In this document: positions 1-9,832 of the stretch, one piece after another
How the letters are laid out: each line of letters begins with the position of its first letter
How positions within the stretch are numbered: position 1 is the first letter of the stretch
Source of the DNA: Gnetum montanum
Lineage: Eukaryota; Streptophyta; Gnetopsida; Gnetales; Gnetaceae
NCBI GenBank assembly: GCA_015680685.1
Contig: MNCI01022616.1
Span: forward strand, 304,799-327,539
DNA length: 22,741 nt
Direction of reading: 5' to 3'
Notes under the pieces: generated by a model
The model's database searches: none
Seen by the model: the letters and a program-made list of their open reading frames with translations, nothing else
What the model was told of the DNA's origin: nothing
Made by a program: the position numbers and the translations under genes

Positions 1-146
1 TGCACACTAAAGTAAGCCCATCATCATCATCACACATCCCATGTTCATCAAAATGGGGCCTACATAGGGAAACAACATGCACATTTAGATGATGACATAA
101 AATTAAAAATAAATCACAAGTTAAAGCAAGTCACAAAGTAGCATAC

Positions 147-352
147 CTGTCCACTTTGTGTGTCATCTCGGGTGGGTTCTGAAATAAGGTATGCACACAG
201 AGAGCTAGGAAAAGTGTGTTGCTACTGTTGTAATGACTACAGGCAGGCAGCTCCCACACACGAGTTAAAGGAAAAGTGGATCTAGGACCCTCAGCAGGGC
301 CTCCCTCCACTCTAAACAATTCCTCATTGATATCAACGATGAAGGTTAGCAT
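147..352 (-). pseudogene. Exon-like fragment, unknown product
   Basis: A minus-strand reading frame runs from about 352 and ends at 147 in ACAG|GTATGC, which fits a plant 5' splice site, followed by AT-rich intron-like sequence. The predicted peptide is hydrophobic and well mixed (for example FIVDINEELFRVEGG near the start and SNTLFLALCVHTLFQ later), unlike the low-complexity shadows around it. The same frame reads on upstream for about 20 residues but is crossed by a TAG just before the ATG, so this is either a decayed exon or chance. I do not recognise the family, and no partner exon is seen. It could be a captured host-gene piece or non-coding DNA. Confidence 0.25.
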
Positions 353-800
353 GTCCTATGTCGTCCCGGGCAAAACAGTCTCAATAATATCATGAGCCAT
401 CTATTCACTTAGATGAGACCATATGACAATACTAAAATTTTGTAGTATAAATGACAAGAATGAAATAGTGCTAGGACAAAACCATATTACATGGAGCCCA
501 AGTCACATGTCATAGGGAGGTGTGTCTAGCCTAAGGGGGCCAAACCAAGCTAGTACCCTGATGAGCTCAATAACGAGGAGAGAAGATTTAGGTCCCCTGC
601 ACATAACCAAAATATTGGGTAAGTGAAAAATCCAAAAACTAGGAATAGAACAACATCACATAAAACCAAAAAATCACATAAACAAATATCTCACCACATG
701 GGACGAGGGCAACAATATTTATTTGGTGTACTTAATGCTTGTCGGGGTACATTGAAATCTAGTTTGTTATGTTTGAATTCCATTTCACAATAAATCCACA
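353..800. other. No recognisable feature
   Basis: This stretch is AT-rich and has no frame, repeat or RNA gene I can support. It probably consists of degraded repeat or intergenic DNA. Confidence 0.4.
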
Positions 801-1247
801 CAAAACTATAGAACGTAAATGTTCGTTAAAGCAAGGATTAGGAAAAAAAATGAGTGGCATAAACATGAAACAAGTAATGAGCCTCCCCCAATGAAACTCA
901 TGTGGTGGCCAAAAGGGCTCACGTTGGATGAAGGGCTCACACTGCACAACTCACACGGGATTTCCTTCACTCACACTCATGCTGGAACTGCTCTTACGTT
1001 AGCTCACGTTGGGCCTTCCAGCTAACCTTTCCTCCCAATGCATGCTCACACTCAAGCCCTTTTGAGAATTTAGAAGGAAAAATTTGGCTAAAGAATTGAG
1101 CTCACACCTAGCCTACCCAAGGCAATTTGCTCACCCTCAACATGAACAACTCCAAGCAATGTCAAATCAAGTCAAAAGTAGAGATCAATTGTTCAAAGTT
1201 CAAAATTCCAGTGTTCAGCACCCAGTGTCAAAAATTGCAAGTTTTTA

Positions 1248-1289
1248 GGTTACACTGTAGGTCACGCTAAGTGTGACCATAGTGTGACC
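1248..1289. repeat. Nested inverted repeat
   Basis: The inner dyad is GGTCAC (1260-1265) and GTGACC (1273-1278) around a 7-nt spacer. The outer arms are GGTTACACT (1248-1256) and AGTGTGACC (1281-1289), with one mismatch. It lies in the U3-like region about 700 bp upstream of the TATA box and resembles the dyads in the other LTRs of this window in kind, not in sequence. Confidence 0.6.
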
Positions 1290-1426
1290 TACCCAAGTGG
1301 GCTCCAAATTAGACATATTCAAGCTCAAATTTCCAAATCTAGATCACACATAGGCAGGCAGCAGTTGTACTTAGAAACAAGCTTAAAAAATTCAAAATTT
1401 GGTATAAAAAATTGCATTTTACCCAC

Positions 1427-1540
1427 CTCACGCTCAGGTCACGCTGAGGTCATGCCCAGTGTGACTCATGCTCAGGTCATGTTGAGGTCACGCCCAGTGT
1501 GGCTCATGCTCAGGTCATGTTGAGGTCATTCCTAGCATGA
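1427..1540 (+). repeat. 38-bp direct repeat, three copies
   Basis: Three adjacent 38-bp units start at 1427, 1465 and 1503, each opening CTCAYGCTCAGGTCAYG. Differences between copies are mainly C/T (CACGCT versus CATGTT), as expected for methyl-cytosine loss. This type of short tandem repeat is common in LTR U3 enhancer regions. Confidence 0.8.
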
Positions 1541-1998
1541 ATGCAGTGTGACTACCATTCAAGTTTGCACAAAAAACACTTCAAACGCATGCCGAAGACA
1601 CACTGAAGCCCAGACAATTCACGTTGGAGGCCCTAGTCAAATAGAGATGCCTCGAACAACCTCAAATCGACATCTTGACATCCTGCAGCACTTGATCCAT
1701 GGTCAAGTGAGCTAGGTCAAATTCCTCTTGTTGTACATTTCATTGTAAATCTTCATTTGTGGGCATGTTAGGCCCTCATGGTTTGAATTAAGTGTACTTT
1801 CATTGGTTTGAGTAACCCATGAGTTGTGCAATGTACTTGGTCAAGAATGTATCCTACCAACATACATCCAACTCTCACCAACATGCATCCAACCCAAGCA
1901 CAATTGTCCACTAGACACATGTCACTTGATTCGTTTTCCTATTAAATCCCAACCATTGATTCCATTCTAAAATTTTGCACTCGAGCTTGGCCCAGCCA

Positions 1999-2006
1999 TA
2001 TAAATA
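1999..2006 (+). promoter_or_regulatory. TATA box, LTR-like promoter
   Basis: TATAAATA lies in CCATATAAATAGCC, which matches the plant TATA consensus. Transcription would start roughly 30 bp downstream. No coding start is linked to it with certainty; the nearest plus-strand coding remnant is the gag fragment at 2610. Confidence 0.5.
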
Positions 2007-2114
2007 GCCTATCAATTCACATGAATCGGGGTTGGCAAGAGGAGAGATCGGTAATTCTGAGAACAACAAATCTTTGGGCACTCAGCACACTCGACTCTAG
2101 GAATCCAAGCACTT

Positions 2115-2154
2115 CATCACATCACATCACATCACATCATCATGTCACATCATC
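2115..2154 (+). repeat. CATCA/CACAT microsatellite
   Basis: Five-base CATCA-type repeats run as CATCACATCACATCACATCA and then break up into CATCATCATGTCACATCATC. They lie just downstream of the TATA box. Confidence 0.75.
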
Positions 2155-2609
2155 CCCCGGGGCTAGGCATTTGACCTGCCACCCACATGTACAGCTACGC
2201 TTTGACCGGTGCATACCTTTTTTATTAAGTAATACAATTCAGTTCATTTTTCCAACCAACTGGTATTTTTGTTTATTCTTTTTGATATTCAATTTACGTT
2301 CTATTTACACTTTGTTTACTACATTTTAGTTTACGTTCTATTTATGTTCTACTTTGTTTTTACGATCCTGTTTACATTTTACGTGCACTGTTAACGTTTT
2401 AAGACATAAGTTACGATAACCCCAGCGCAAGCCATAGTTTATGCTCAGGAAAGTCCTTGGTTGATTTGCATGCAGATCATCTAAGGCACTCTACCTTCAT
2501 TTCCTTTTCCAGTTTGCCCTCAAAGCAAAGGCAGGGTCAGCTGTGCCTGCCCAATGATCTTTCGGTGTCTGTTTCCTTCCAGCCTTACACCGACGATTTA
2601 GGTCAGTAT

Positions 2610-3330
2610 AGATGGTGAATAGGAAAACTTTGCTGCTCCAAAAGTTAAAAATAGAAGTATCAACAAAGGTAGAAAAAATGTGGGACTCCTTGGATAGTAG
2701 GTTTGAAACTATTCTTAAAATTGTAGAAGAGTCGAGGGAGTAAGGTAGTGACCATGACAAAAAGAAAAAGAGAGAAGTGGACAATGCATGTAACAAGGGT
2801 AAAGGCAAAATGGCCATCACCGAAGAGGTTGTGAATTTAGACACGGACAATGACGGTGGATGTGAGATATACCAATATGACCATCCTAAGGGATGTTGCC
2901 TAGTAATATCACATCTACAGGAGTTTGGGGTGTATGCACTTAGCGCATGACTTAATAAATGGCAAGAACCCCTACGGTTACCTTATTCCCAAGGTAACCG
3001 AAGGTAGTTACACCAACCTTCAACATATTATCCAAGTGAAACTCCACCACAACCAGTTGAGCAACATCAACAATGGCAATACCCATAGTCATGGGGGATG
3101 CCACCACCAAGGACACAATACCCCTATTGGCAACCGGACCCATATGGCTACTGCGTTCAGCATCCAATCTCTCCATGTGGCTCTGTTGGTCACGTTACAT
3201 CGCAACATCACTACCAAGCTTGGGAGTATTATAGAACTCCTTCTCCTAGGGGAGATAACCCACAAGCATACCATTCTTCAAATCCATCTGCAAATCTCAC
3301 ACCAATAGCTCCATTAGCACCCGCTCTTGT
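2610..3330 (+). pseudogene. gag: gag C-terminal fragment of a Ty3/gypsy element
   Basis: In the most continuous frame this reads from about MVNRKT through a lysine-rich linker to a degraded zinc knuckle (CEIYQYDHPKGCC, where the sister copy has CEIC) and on to a Pro/Gln/Tyr-rich tail containing HPISPCGSVGHVTSQHHY. Stops and shifts interrupt it (for example after the linker, and near 2950). Gag binds and packages genomic RNA in virus-like particles, and the knuckle contacts nucleic acid. The same segment lies inverted in element C at 13565-14237, matching over long runs by eye. The N-terminal gag domain present in C is absent here, and sequence beyond 3330 is unrelated, so this is an internal fragment. 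Confidence 0.75.
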
Positions 3331-3334
3331 TTTT

Positions 3335-3440
3335 ATTTGCTATCATGTTTATTTAGTGAATGCTTGCTACGCTGTGCTATGCTAGTCAACGTAGCATAGC
3401 GTAGCATCTATTTTAAATTAGTATGCTTTTGGCTAATGTA
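3335..3440 (-). mobile_element. LTR U3 scrap, element-A family
   Basis: The run TTTATTTAGTGAATGCTTG followed by a GCTATGCTA...GTAGCATAGC dyad (3376-3400) resembles LTR A at 10845-10890 (TTTTTATTGATGAATGTCTTTG followed by the same dyad type). Flanking words such as CATCTATT also agree. The orientation matches the minus-strand element A, so it may be what remains of A's 3' LTR. Only about 100 bp is recognisable. Confidence 0.45.
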
Positions 3441-4042
3441 ACTATGCTTTATTAGTAGAGGAAGAAGAGGAAGAGTAAGAAGGAGAAGAGGTGATGACCC
3501 CCAAAATGGGAATGGCTAATAAAGATGTGGGGGTGCTAGCCACAGAGGAAAGGGCCACGGTCAAGAAAAAAGGGGCTCTTGCTGCAAAGGAAGGGGCTCC
3601 CGTTGATGAGGAAAATGCTCCTACTAACTAGGAGGATGTTTCTACCGATGAGGAGGACTCCCTTGCTGATGAGGAAAATGCTAGTGCCATAGAAAGAAGG
3701 GCCCCAACAAATAGAGAAGAGGCCCGTGTCAATCCGGAAAGGACCTCTACCGATGATCTCTTTGCTGAATGTAGTTCAGCGCCAGAGGAGCAGATGACCG
3801 CAGAGGGTGCTACCATAGTGTTAAGTCAACTAGAGGAGGAGGAGCTACAACTTGATGCTGGTAAGTTTGATCGCATATTTGATAGTTTGTNCGGATCAAA
3901 GAAGGATTGAGGGTGTCAACAGTGGTGTCTGCTACACAACAAAATGTGTTAGTTATGACTGAGAGGACTACAATAAAGCTGATGAGCAACTCAAATGATA
4001 GTGTTAAGCTCCTACCTAGCAAACCCTCATGGGTGATAGCGT

Positions 4043-4067
4043 GGGGGGGGGGGGGGGGGGGGGGGNG
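4043..4067 (+). repeat. Poly-G run with ambiguous base
   Basis: A run of 23 G is followed by N at 4066 and one more G. Another N lies at 3891. Runs like this are commonly miscalled, so the true length is uncertain. It lies inside predicted intron 1. Confidence 0.9.
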
Positions 4068-4086
4068 CTAGGATTTTTTAGTTTGT

Positions 4087-4155
4087 TAAACTCTGCTACA
4101 CTAACCTACTAAACTTTGCTATGCTAACCTACTAAACTTTTCTATGCTAACTTGT
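4087..4155 (+). repeat. 23-bp direct repeat, three copies
   Basis: Units start at 4087, 4110 and 4133, each TAAACTYTGCTAYRCTAAC-like. They lie near the 3' end of predicted intron 1, and each carries a CTAAC word. Confidence 0.75.
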
Positions 4156-5005
4156 GACTCATGCCTTTTATGTATGGTTGATAGCCTCTCACCTCAAGTG
4201 GGACTTGAAGCAAGTAGTTAAGGTTGATGCCATGCTTGCATTCCCATCAGAAGTAACTGAGATACCTCATCGCATATATGAAGAGGTTAGTGAATGTGCG
4301 TTATACTTGGCATGCTCCTTGTGGGAGTGCAGGCGTATGAACGAAGACCTATGGTAATGGGTCCAAAGGCTCAAGAAAGAGAAGGCAAGTATAAGAGCCA
4401 AGGTGGGGGACCTCTACTCTAGAAATGAGTTCCTTTTAGCTTGAGATACCAATGATGGTAGTTGGCACACGACCATCATCGATTATGCAAGATATTGGAT
4501 GGTTGTGCGGTGCAACAACGAGGCCACATGGGAAATAATAGAGCAATGAATGTAGATGGACTTGTTAGCCTAGAAGAACCAAGATTGGAAAGATTATAGT
4601 GCAAGATTTTACGAGTGGGGGAAATCCCAGAAAAACCACAAGCATATGTATAAACTGGAACGTGCTACCTACCGTAAATAGTATTGGGATACTTCTGTTA
4701 AGCTGTAGACTCATGAAGTATTCCTCGATGCTATTGGTGCTTCTGAGGCTTATAACAAGTTCATGCAACAAGTGACGGTCATTGAGTCTCCTAAATGGGA
4801 AGTGAGTTTCTTAGCGGGTGGGATCGCCACTACCTCCTTTTTTCCGGGGCCACCTAGATGGACAGCTGCTGAAAAGGAGAAAGTTGCAGCAGAAGTTGAT
4901 TTGGGTGATAGGTATTGGGTGGATATTACTGAAGAGGAGGTATGGCAATGCCTTAGGATCAGCTTGGATCACATACCCGCTGAGATAGGCATGGGGCCGT
5001 CTCAA

Positions 5006-5104
5006 GTTAGTCACTTTTCACGATGCAGCAATTTATTTTATTATAGTTTCTATCATGACTCTAGCTAACTATTTTTTATTTGTTTTAATTTTTTTGTGAC
5101 ATAG
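5006..5104 (+). other. Predicted intron 2 of the gene fossil
   Basis: This 99-bp T-rich interval has donor CAA|GTTAGT and acceptor TGACATAG|AA. Removing it joins exon 2 to a 27-codon acidic exon in phase 0. The size and T-richness are typical of plant introns. Confidence 0.55.
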
Positions 5105-5185
5105 AATCCAGATGAAGATGAAAGGCCCTTTGAGGGTAGGAACGATGATGTAGCGGAAGATGATGCAGCAGAAGATGATGCATGA

Positions 5186-5334
5186 GAGCAAGGGATCCTA
5201 TTTGTATTTTTGAAAGACAATTGCAAACATTATTTGATTGAGACTTTGGATGGGAAATGAATTATGACAAGATTCATTTTATTTTGGCTTATGTATTGTC
5301 TATGTTATCTATTTTTATCTTTTTCATCATCTTA
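5186..5334. other. AT-rich stretch after the gene fossil
   Basis: The sequence after the TGA is AT-rich with no frame. It would be the fossil's 3' untranslated region. No clear polyadenylation signal is seen. Confidence 0.3.
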
Positions 5335-5643
5335 GTTTTAGGCCATTTTGGGCTGTTACTAGTTTTAGGCCATTTTGGGCCATCGTGTAAATGTGGGGTA
5401 AAGCATTTTGCCAGTTTTAGGCCTTAGTGGGCCGCGGGGTGATGAAATCAGAAAATGTTTCCAATTTTAGGCCTTAGAAGGCCATGGGAGAATGTAAACA
5501 GAAAATTGTTTTGCTAGTTTTAGGCCTTAGTGGGCCGTAGTGGTATAATGTAAATGAAGGATTTTGCTAGTCTTAGGCCTTAGCGGGCCGTGTGTAGTTT
5601 TAGGCCATTTTGGGCCATTGCTAGTTCTAGGCCATTTTGGGCC
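5335..5643. repeat. Array of GGCC-N6-GGCC spaced dyads
   Basis: Eight units have cores starting at 5341, 5368, 5420, 5470, 5523, 5576, 5603 and 5630. All but the first have a perfect GGCC on both sides of a 6-nt spacer (ATTTTG, TTAGTG, TTAGAA or TTAGCG). Most are preceded by AGTTTTA or a close variant. Core spacing is about 27 bp or about twice that (50-53), as if alternate units were lost. The layout matches the 21382-21891 array downstream of element B's pol. Confidence 0.85.
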
Positions 5644-5789
5644 ATCATATGATATAAACTGAGGATATGTGAATGGTTAAAAGAATAGGTTAGACATGTT
5701 GCATTGATGAGTGGATGTTAAGCAAACCAGGAATAAATGCATGATGGGGTTAATTGGGTAAGAAGCAATGGAGTTACTATTCTATACGC

Positions 5790-6660
5790 AACTTCTTTCT
5801 GACCCATCATGGATTTGGTGAGACATAAGGCCAAGAGGCTTTGCTGCAGCATTCTTCTACATCATCATCTTCTACTTGAAAAGGCAAATTGACCCACACA
5901 GTTTCATTTTCTAAGCTGGCATGTTGGGTCGGCTTGTTCGTCAAATATTTAGTGCTGATGGAGATAGGTGCCTTGTTCTCAGAGGTTATGACCTTTGAAC
6001 CTTGTTCCATATCTACGTTGTTTATTGCTTGTGTTGCCACCTCATCACCATGGATCACCACCTCCCTGCCTACGTAGGGTAGATGGATTTCTTGGTGTAT
6101 GGGAGAAGAGACGGCCCTAAGTTAGGCTAACCATGACCTCCCTAGGATCAGCTTAAACCTGAGCATCTCTTCCACCATGATAAACATTACATTTGTGGAA
6201 AATTGGTCCCCTGCCACAAAGTCAATGTGGATAGTGCCTTTCACCATGATCTGTGCCTCATTAAATGACTTCAAACATGATGTTGTCATGGGTTTGATTC
6301 GGTCTACCAAACCTAGTTTATCCATAATGGGGAATGGGATGACGTTCGTAGTAGCCTTGTCATCAACGTGTACCCTTCGAATCTTATGTTGGATGACCCA
6401 AATTATGATGAATAGAGGTGTTGTAGTCACTTGGCCCTTTTCAGGATCTTCCCTAATGGAGTCATCACAGAATGTCAATTGGGAAGACTACAGTTTTGCA
6501 AGCAAAGAAGGAAGCATAATCGAATGAATTGCTTTCTCTTCTGCTGGCATGTTCTCATCAACTGGTACTACTATTAACATACGAACCAGAGCTTCATGGT
6601 ATGCAGTGGAAGTCATTATCACGTTGTATAGATTCAACATTATGTTCTTTTATTTTAGAG
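5790..6660 (-). pseudogene. Aspartic protease region of element A
   Basis: Reading on the minus strand, a linker with TSTAYHEALVRML (about 6570-6620) leads into PLFIIIWVIQHKIRRVHVDD (about 6370-6430) and ends near LILGRSWLA (about 6122). This is the order seen in plant Tat-type Ty3/gypsy polyproteins: linker, then a retropepsin-like fold with DxG near the start and ILGRxW at the end. The protease would cut Gag-Pol. The active-site loop reads V-D-D-K-A-T-T-N with Lys at 6356-6358 where the family has Gly, so it is inactive. The frame continues past an in-frame stop to about 5807 (EVATQAINN, FQVEDDDVEE). RT, RNase H and integrase do not follow; the next recognisable feature is the dyad array. 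Confidence 0.75.
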
Positions 6661-7071
6661 CCTGCTTGACTTGAGTAAGAGTGCTTAAAAGATCTTGTCC
6701 ACTTTCCTATTGTTTACTACCCTTCTCCTCTTCCATTCGTCCCAGGAGACAAATTTCCTAAGGAGGAATAGCTTTGGATTTGAGGTTAGATCCTTTCGGG
6801 CGAGGGAGCAATGACAGCATGCACAACAGCATTAACTTTTGGTAACAAGATGGTTATAGATGTAGAGTACGAGGAAGTAGGCTTGGAAGGACTTGGGATG
6901 GTACCTTTCGTTGTCACCTCACTTGTCGAATGCTCTTCTCATTTCCTTGGATGAGAAGGCTACAATGCCATCTTATGTGGGGCAGGGACGGTTGAGTGGT
7001 TTGGCCCCCTGATGATGAATGCTACTCTCGGTGTTAATGCAAGGGGTGGTACGGTCTTGTTCATAGAAGGT

Positions 7072-9586
7072 TCAGGCACAGATGTCTGAAGGGGGACCCT
7101 TAGGACGAATGGGTGCTACAGTTTTTTTAGCTACTACTGGTGTGGGAGCACTATGTTGAGGCACATGAATCATAAATAGTTGTTGAGGTGGTTTGGGATT
7201 ACTATTTATGCCAATGATGTTGATAATGTAACCAACATTATTGGTGTTAAGTGGATCTATGTAAACATGCATAGATTGATTCTCAGGATGCACAAAGTTA
7301 CTTTCATCTAGAACCAACTTCCCTTGATCAATCATTCGTTGAATATCATTCTTTAATGCTAAATAGTAATCTGTATCATGAACACAAAGTTGATGGTAGT
7401 CACAGAACTGCTCTAGCCCAAAGTTCTTAGGAACTAGGGGCTTGTTGGACAAAGGCAAGGAGGGGTTCCTAAGGAGCTCATAGTATCGTTGATGTCTTTT
7501 CCTTGCCTCCTCTGACATCCTCTTGTGTTAAATGTACCTCACCCCTAGTAATTACTTCAAAAGTTCTGAAGGCTTAATGGGTAGTGGGGTGTACTTAGAG
7601 CAATCTTTACACTTGAAGTTAGGCTTAGGTGGAGTGGGTTCTTTGGGTGCCGACATGGAGGTTTGAGCGGTGTTGCTTGGTGTAGGTGCAGGGTTAGTTG
7701 GCATAGCAGCTATCTTTTTGTTGTTCTTGTTGTTGGGCTTAGCCTTGTTTTCCACCACAGCCACTGTGGCTATTGTAGTCTTGCCCTTTTCTTTGTCCTT
7801 ATTTGTATACTTGTTCTTATATGCAACATAGGCCAGATCTTTACTTGCCTCGGTGGCATCTTGTATGCTTTTGGTCTGGGAAAAAGATTGACTAAGTATT
7901 CATGGAGCAAGGTAGTATAGTTTGGACTTGATAAAGTTGTTCACTGCATCCTTAAAGATGGCCAGAAAATGGGCCTCTACGATATGCTCATGGATCTCAT
8001 TCAGGGTAGCACTCCACCACTGTATGAAATTCTTGACTGATTTTAGTGGACCTTGCTTTACACTCATCAACTGATCCAACATTACCTCTGGTCTCAAGTT
8101 ATACTTGAAACACATTATGAACTGAGTCAGTAGCTCCTCTAGGGTTGAGATAGAAGAGCGTGGGAGCACATGGTACCAGTCCAAAGCTTTGCCCATCAAA
8201 GACATAGCAAAGACGTGGATGATGGTGTGCGGCCATTATTGTAATAGAAGGGACTCAGATCTAAATGTTACAAGATGCATGTTGGGATCACCCTCCCCAT
8301 TGTATTTTGTAAAGTGTGGGAGTAGAATCCTAGGGAATAATGTTACCATGGGGACTACTGGGTTGATGGGATCGTCATGGTAGAAATCCATGACTTGTAC
8401 TATGTCAGAACTGGCAACCTTGAGGTGCTTAATTTCTTCAGTAAGGGTTTGGATAAGTTGGAATGCTTGGTCTAGACCCGAGGATGATGTAGATAGTTGT
8501 GGAACTGTAGGGGTAGCCACCATTGGTGACGTGGTAGGAGCAACAACCTAGCTCATAGGTGGTGTCATTGGGGTAGCCCCTACGAAGGGTGCTGCTTGTG
8601 TTGTCCATCACCTAGTGGGTGGTGTTGTTGAGGTAGTTTTCGCTGGTGGTGCCACTGGATATGTTACTTGCATGATCGGTGGGATAGACCACAGTCCCGC
8701 ACTTGGTTGTACTATTTGCAGGGCCTAGTATGCTTGATGGTGAGCATAGTGGAACATTTGCAAAGGTTATGAAGTAGGGGGAAGTGAATGGGGTCCACCA
8801 CGTGGTTGGGGGTGGGCCTATCGTTGACGATGGAATAGGTGTAGATACTAGAATGGATGCAGAGACTATATGCAATTGCGATGTAGGTACTGTATGGACG
8901 TAAGGTAGGGTAGCTGTGATTGATGCATGGTACGATGTAGGGATGGATTGGTGAACAACTTGTGGGGGGATAGTGCCTGGAAATGAGATGGAGGAATAGG
9001 TGTGTTGATACACCGAGGGCATGGCATGGCTACCCATTGCTGATGAAACTGTGGGCTACGATGGTGCAAATGTAATCATGAAGGGAGCACTCGTAAAGAG
9101 TAGGTTCAACTAGAAATACAGGGTGGGAGGGATAGTTGCAAGGTTAGTTTGATCCCCACCCTCGGACTGGGAATCCATGTCTTCTTGTCCATCTTGAAAC
9201 ACCTCATTGTAATGGGATAACGTGTCTCGCTCTCTAGGCCTACTGACCCATAGTAGCTAATCAAAGATCCACTGATACATCTACGTCAAGGGAATGGCTA
9301 CATCGGGAGTAGGGGTAAACTCCCTCCCATTGCGGTAAAGGAACTCGAAGTTATGTTTGTCTTCAAGTTCCTGGGCATCCAAGGGTAGATTCACCTAGAT
9401 CTTGGCACAAAGAAAATTGTACATTTTAGCATGTTGTACCAAGCTATCGGGTGATTGATTTTGGATCTTGAGAGATCAACATGGCCCTAGCATTGGGCTA
9501 GGTAGTTGCTCGGCACCTGTGGTACCCTGAACTGAAAAGGGAACCTCAATGTTTGAGGTAGAAATAATGGTGGTTGAGGAAATCAT
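7072..9586 (-). pseudogene. gag: gag pseudogene of element A
   Basis: The likely start is ATG at 9586, about 230 bp inside the primer site. A Pro/Ser/Thr-rich N-terminal part runs to about 8612, with several stops. One frame change follows, then the retrotransposon gag core: FTKYNGEGDPNMHL (about 8310), ALDWYHVLPRSSI (about 8170), NLRPEVMLDQLMSVKQGP (about 8070) and HIVEAHFLAIFKDA. The tail includes FCDYHQLCVHDTDYY (about 7380), which matches the CxxHxxxGHxTxxC pattern of the lineage with the Gly and last Cys lost. The protein would form particles around the RNA. Only one frame change separates the two halves; other lesions are mostly stops. It lies between the primer site and the protease remains. 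Confidence 0.8.
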
Positions 9587-9813
9587 TTTCGTGAAGCTGA
9601 AAATGGTTTATGAGTAAGAAATAATAGAGATTGAGAAGTAATCGAAGGCTTTATTTCCTACAGGATTTCAAAGGAATCATCAATGCGACCAACTTGCACC
9701 ACATGTTGTGCAAACAACCAAAAAGGTGCAATGTTTATGCTAATAAGTGATGGGGTATAGAGAGCATGCAAGACTACCTGTGAGACACAAGAAAGGGCAC
9801 CAAAAAGACCCTC

Positions 9814-9832
9814 CTTCTAGCGCTAGAAACTA
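9814..9832 (-). other. Probable primer-binding site of element A
   Basis: Just inside the LTR edge, the minus strand reads TAGCGCTAGAAGGAGGG after a few bases. This resembles a TGGCGC-type plant gypsy primer site with a G-to-A change. I do not assign a tRNA. Confidence 0.4.

Larger units (their letters stand above)
800..2480 (+). mobile_element. LTR-like promoter region (plus strand), limits unresolved
   Basis: A plus-strand TATAAATA at 1999-2006 is preceded by over 1 kb of repeat-bearing sequence (GCTCACGTT-type words at 900-1020, a nested dyad at 1248-1289 and a 38-bp triplicate at 1427-1540). It is followed by a CATCA microsatellite and a T-rich tail containing repeated TTTACGTTCTATTTA-like words (2290-2350). 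U3-like repeats, a TATA box and a T-rich U5-like stretch in that order fit an LTR. I could not find TG/CA ends or a primer-binding site downstream, so the limits are approximate and the family is unknown. An ordinary host promoter is possible. Confidence 0.35.
3861..4184 (+). other. Predicted intron 1 of the gene fossil
   Basis: The donor CTG|GTAAGT is near-consensus and the acceptor is GGTTGATAG|CC. Splicing joins exon 1 (phase 1) to exon 2 in the frame that stays open on both sides. The interval carries a G homopolymer and a 23-bp triplicate ending in CTAAC words that resemble plant branch points. Confidence 0.5.
3494..5185 (+). pseudogene. Three-exon gene fossil; possible retrotransposon antisense ORF
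   Basis: Exon 1 (ATG at 3494, to 3860) encodes an acidic Glu/Ala-rich stretch with repeated DEENA/DEED words. Exon 2 (4185-5005) includes a likely coiled-coil stretch (WVQRLKKEKASIRAKVGDLY) and the word KWEVSFLAGG. Exon 3 (5105-5185) is a short acidic tail ending DDAAEDDA-stop. Intron 1 (3861-4184) has GTAAGT...GATAG and intron 2 (5006-5104) GTTAGT...CATAG; both junctions keep one frame, giving about 422 codons. Exon 1 has one in-frame stop and exon 2 about seven, yet exon 2 shows no frameshift over 821 bp. The E-rich frame also extends upstream of 3494, past a TAA. I do not recognise the product. Its position antisense to element A, between its pol remains and a U3 scrap, fits the antisense extra ORFs known from the Tat lineage (Grande, Retand); a captured host gene is the alternative. 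Confidence 0.55.

Noticed and set aside
2497-2850. 117-codon minus-strand open frame
   Set aside because: It mostly overlaps the plus-strand gag fragment in antisense. Only the last 30 residues lie outside it, and they match nothing I know.
3089-3385. Separate genes in other frames over 3089-3385
   Set aside because: They are the gag tail read in its own and shifted frames, and belong to the single gag fragment already listed.
5706-5716. TGATGAGTGG as the edge of a 3' LTR of element C
   Set aside because: The match to the LTR C edge stops after ten bases, and no primer site, repeats or TATA of LTR C follow.
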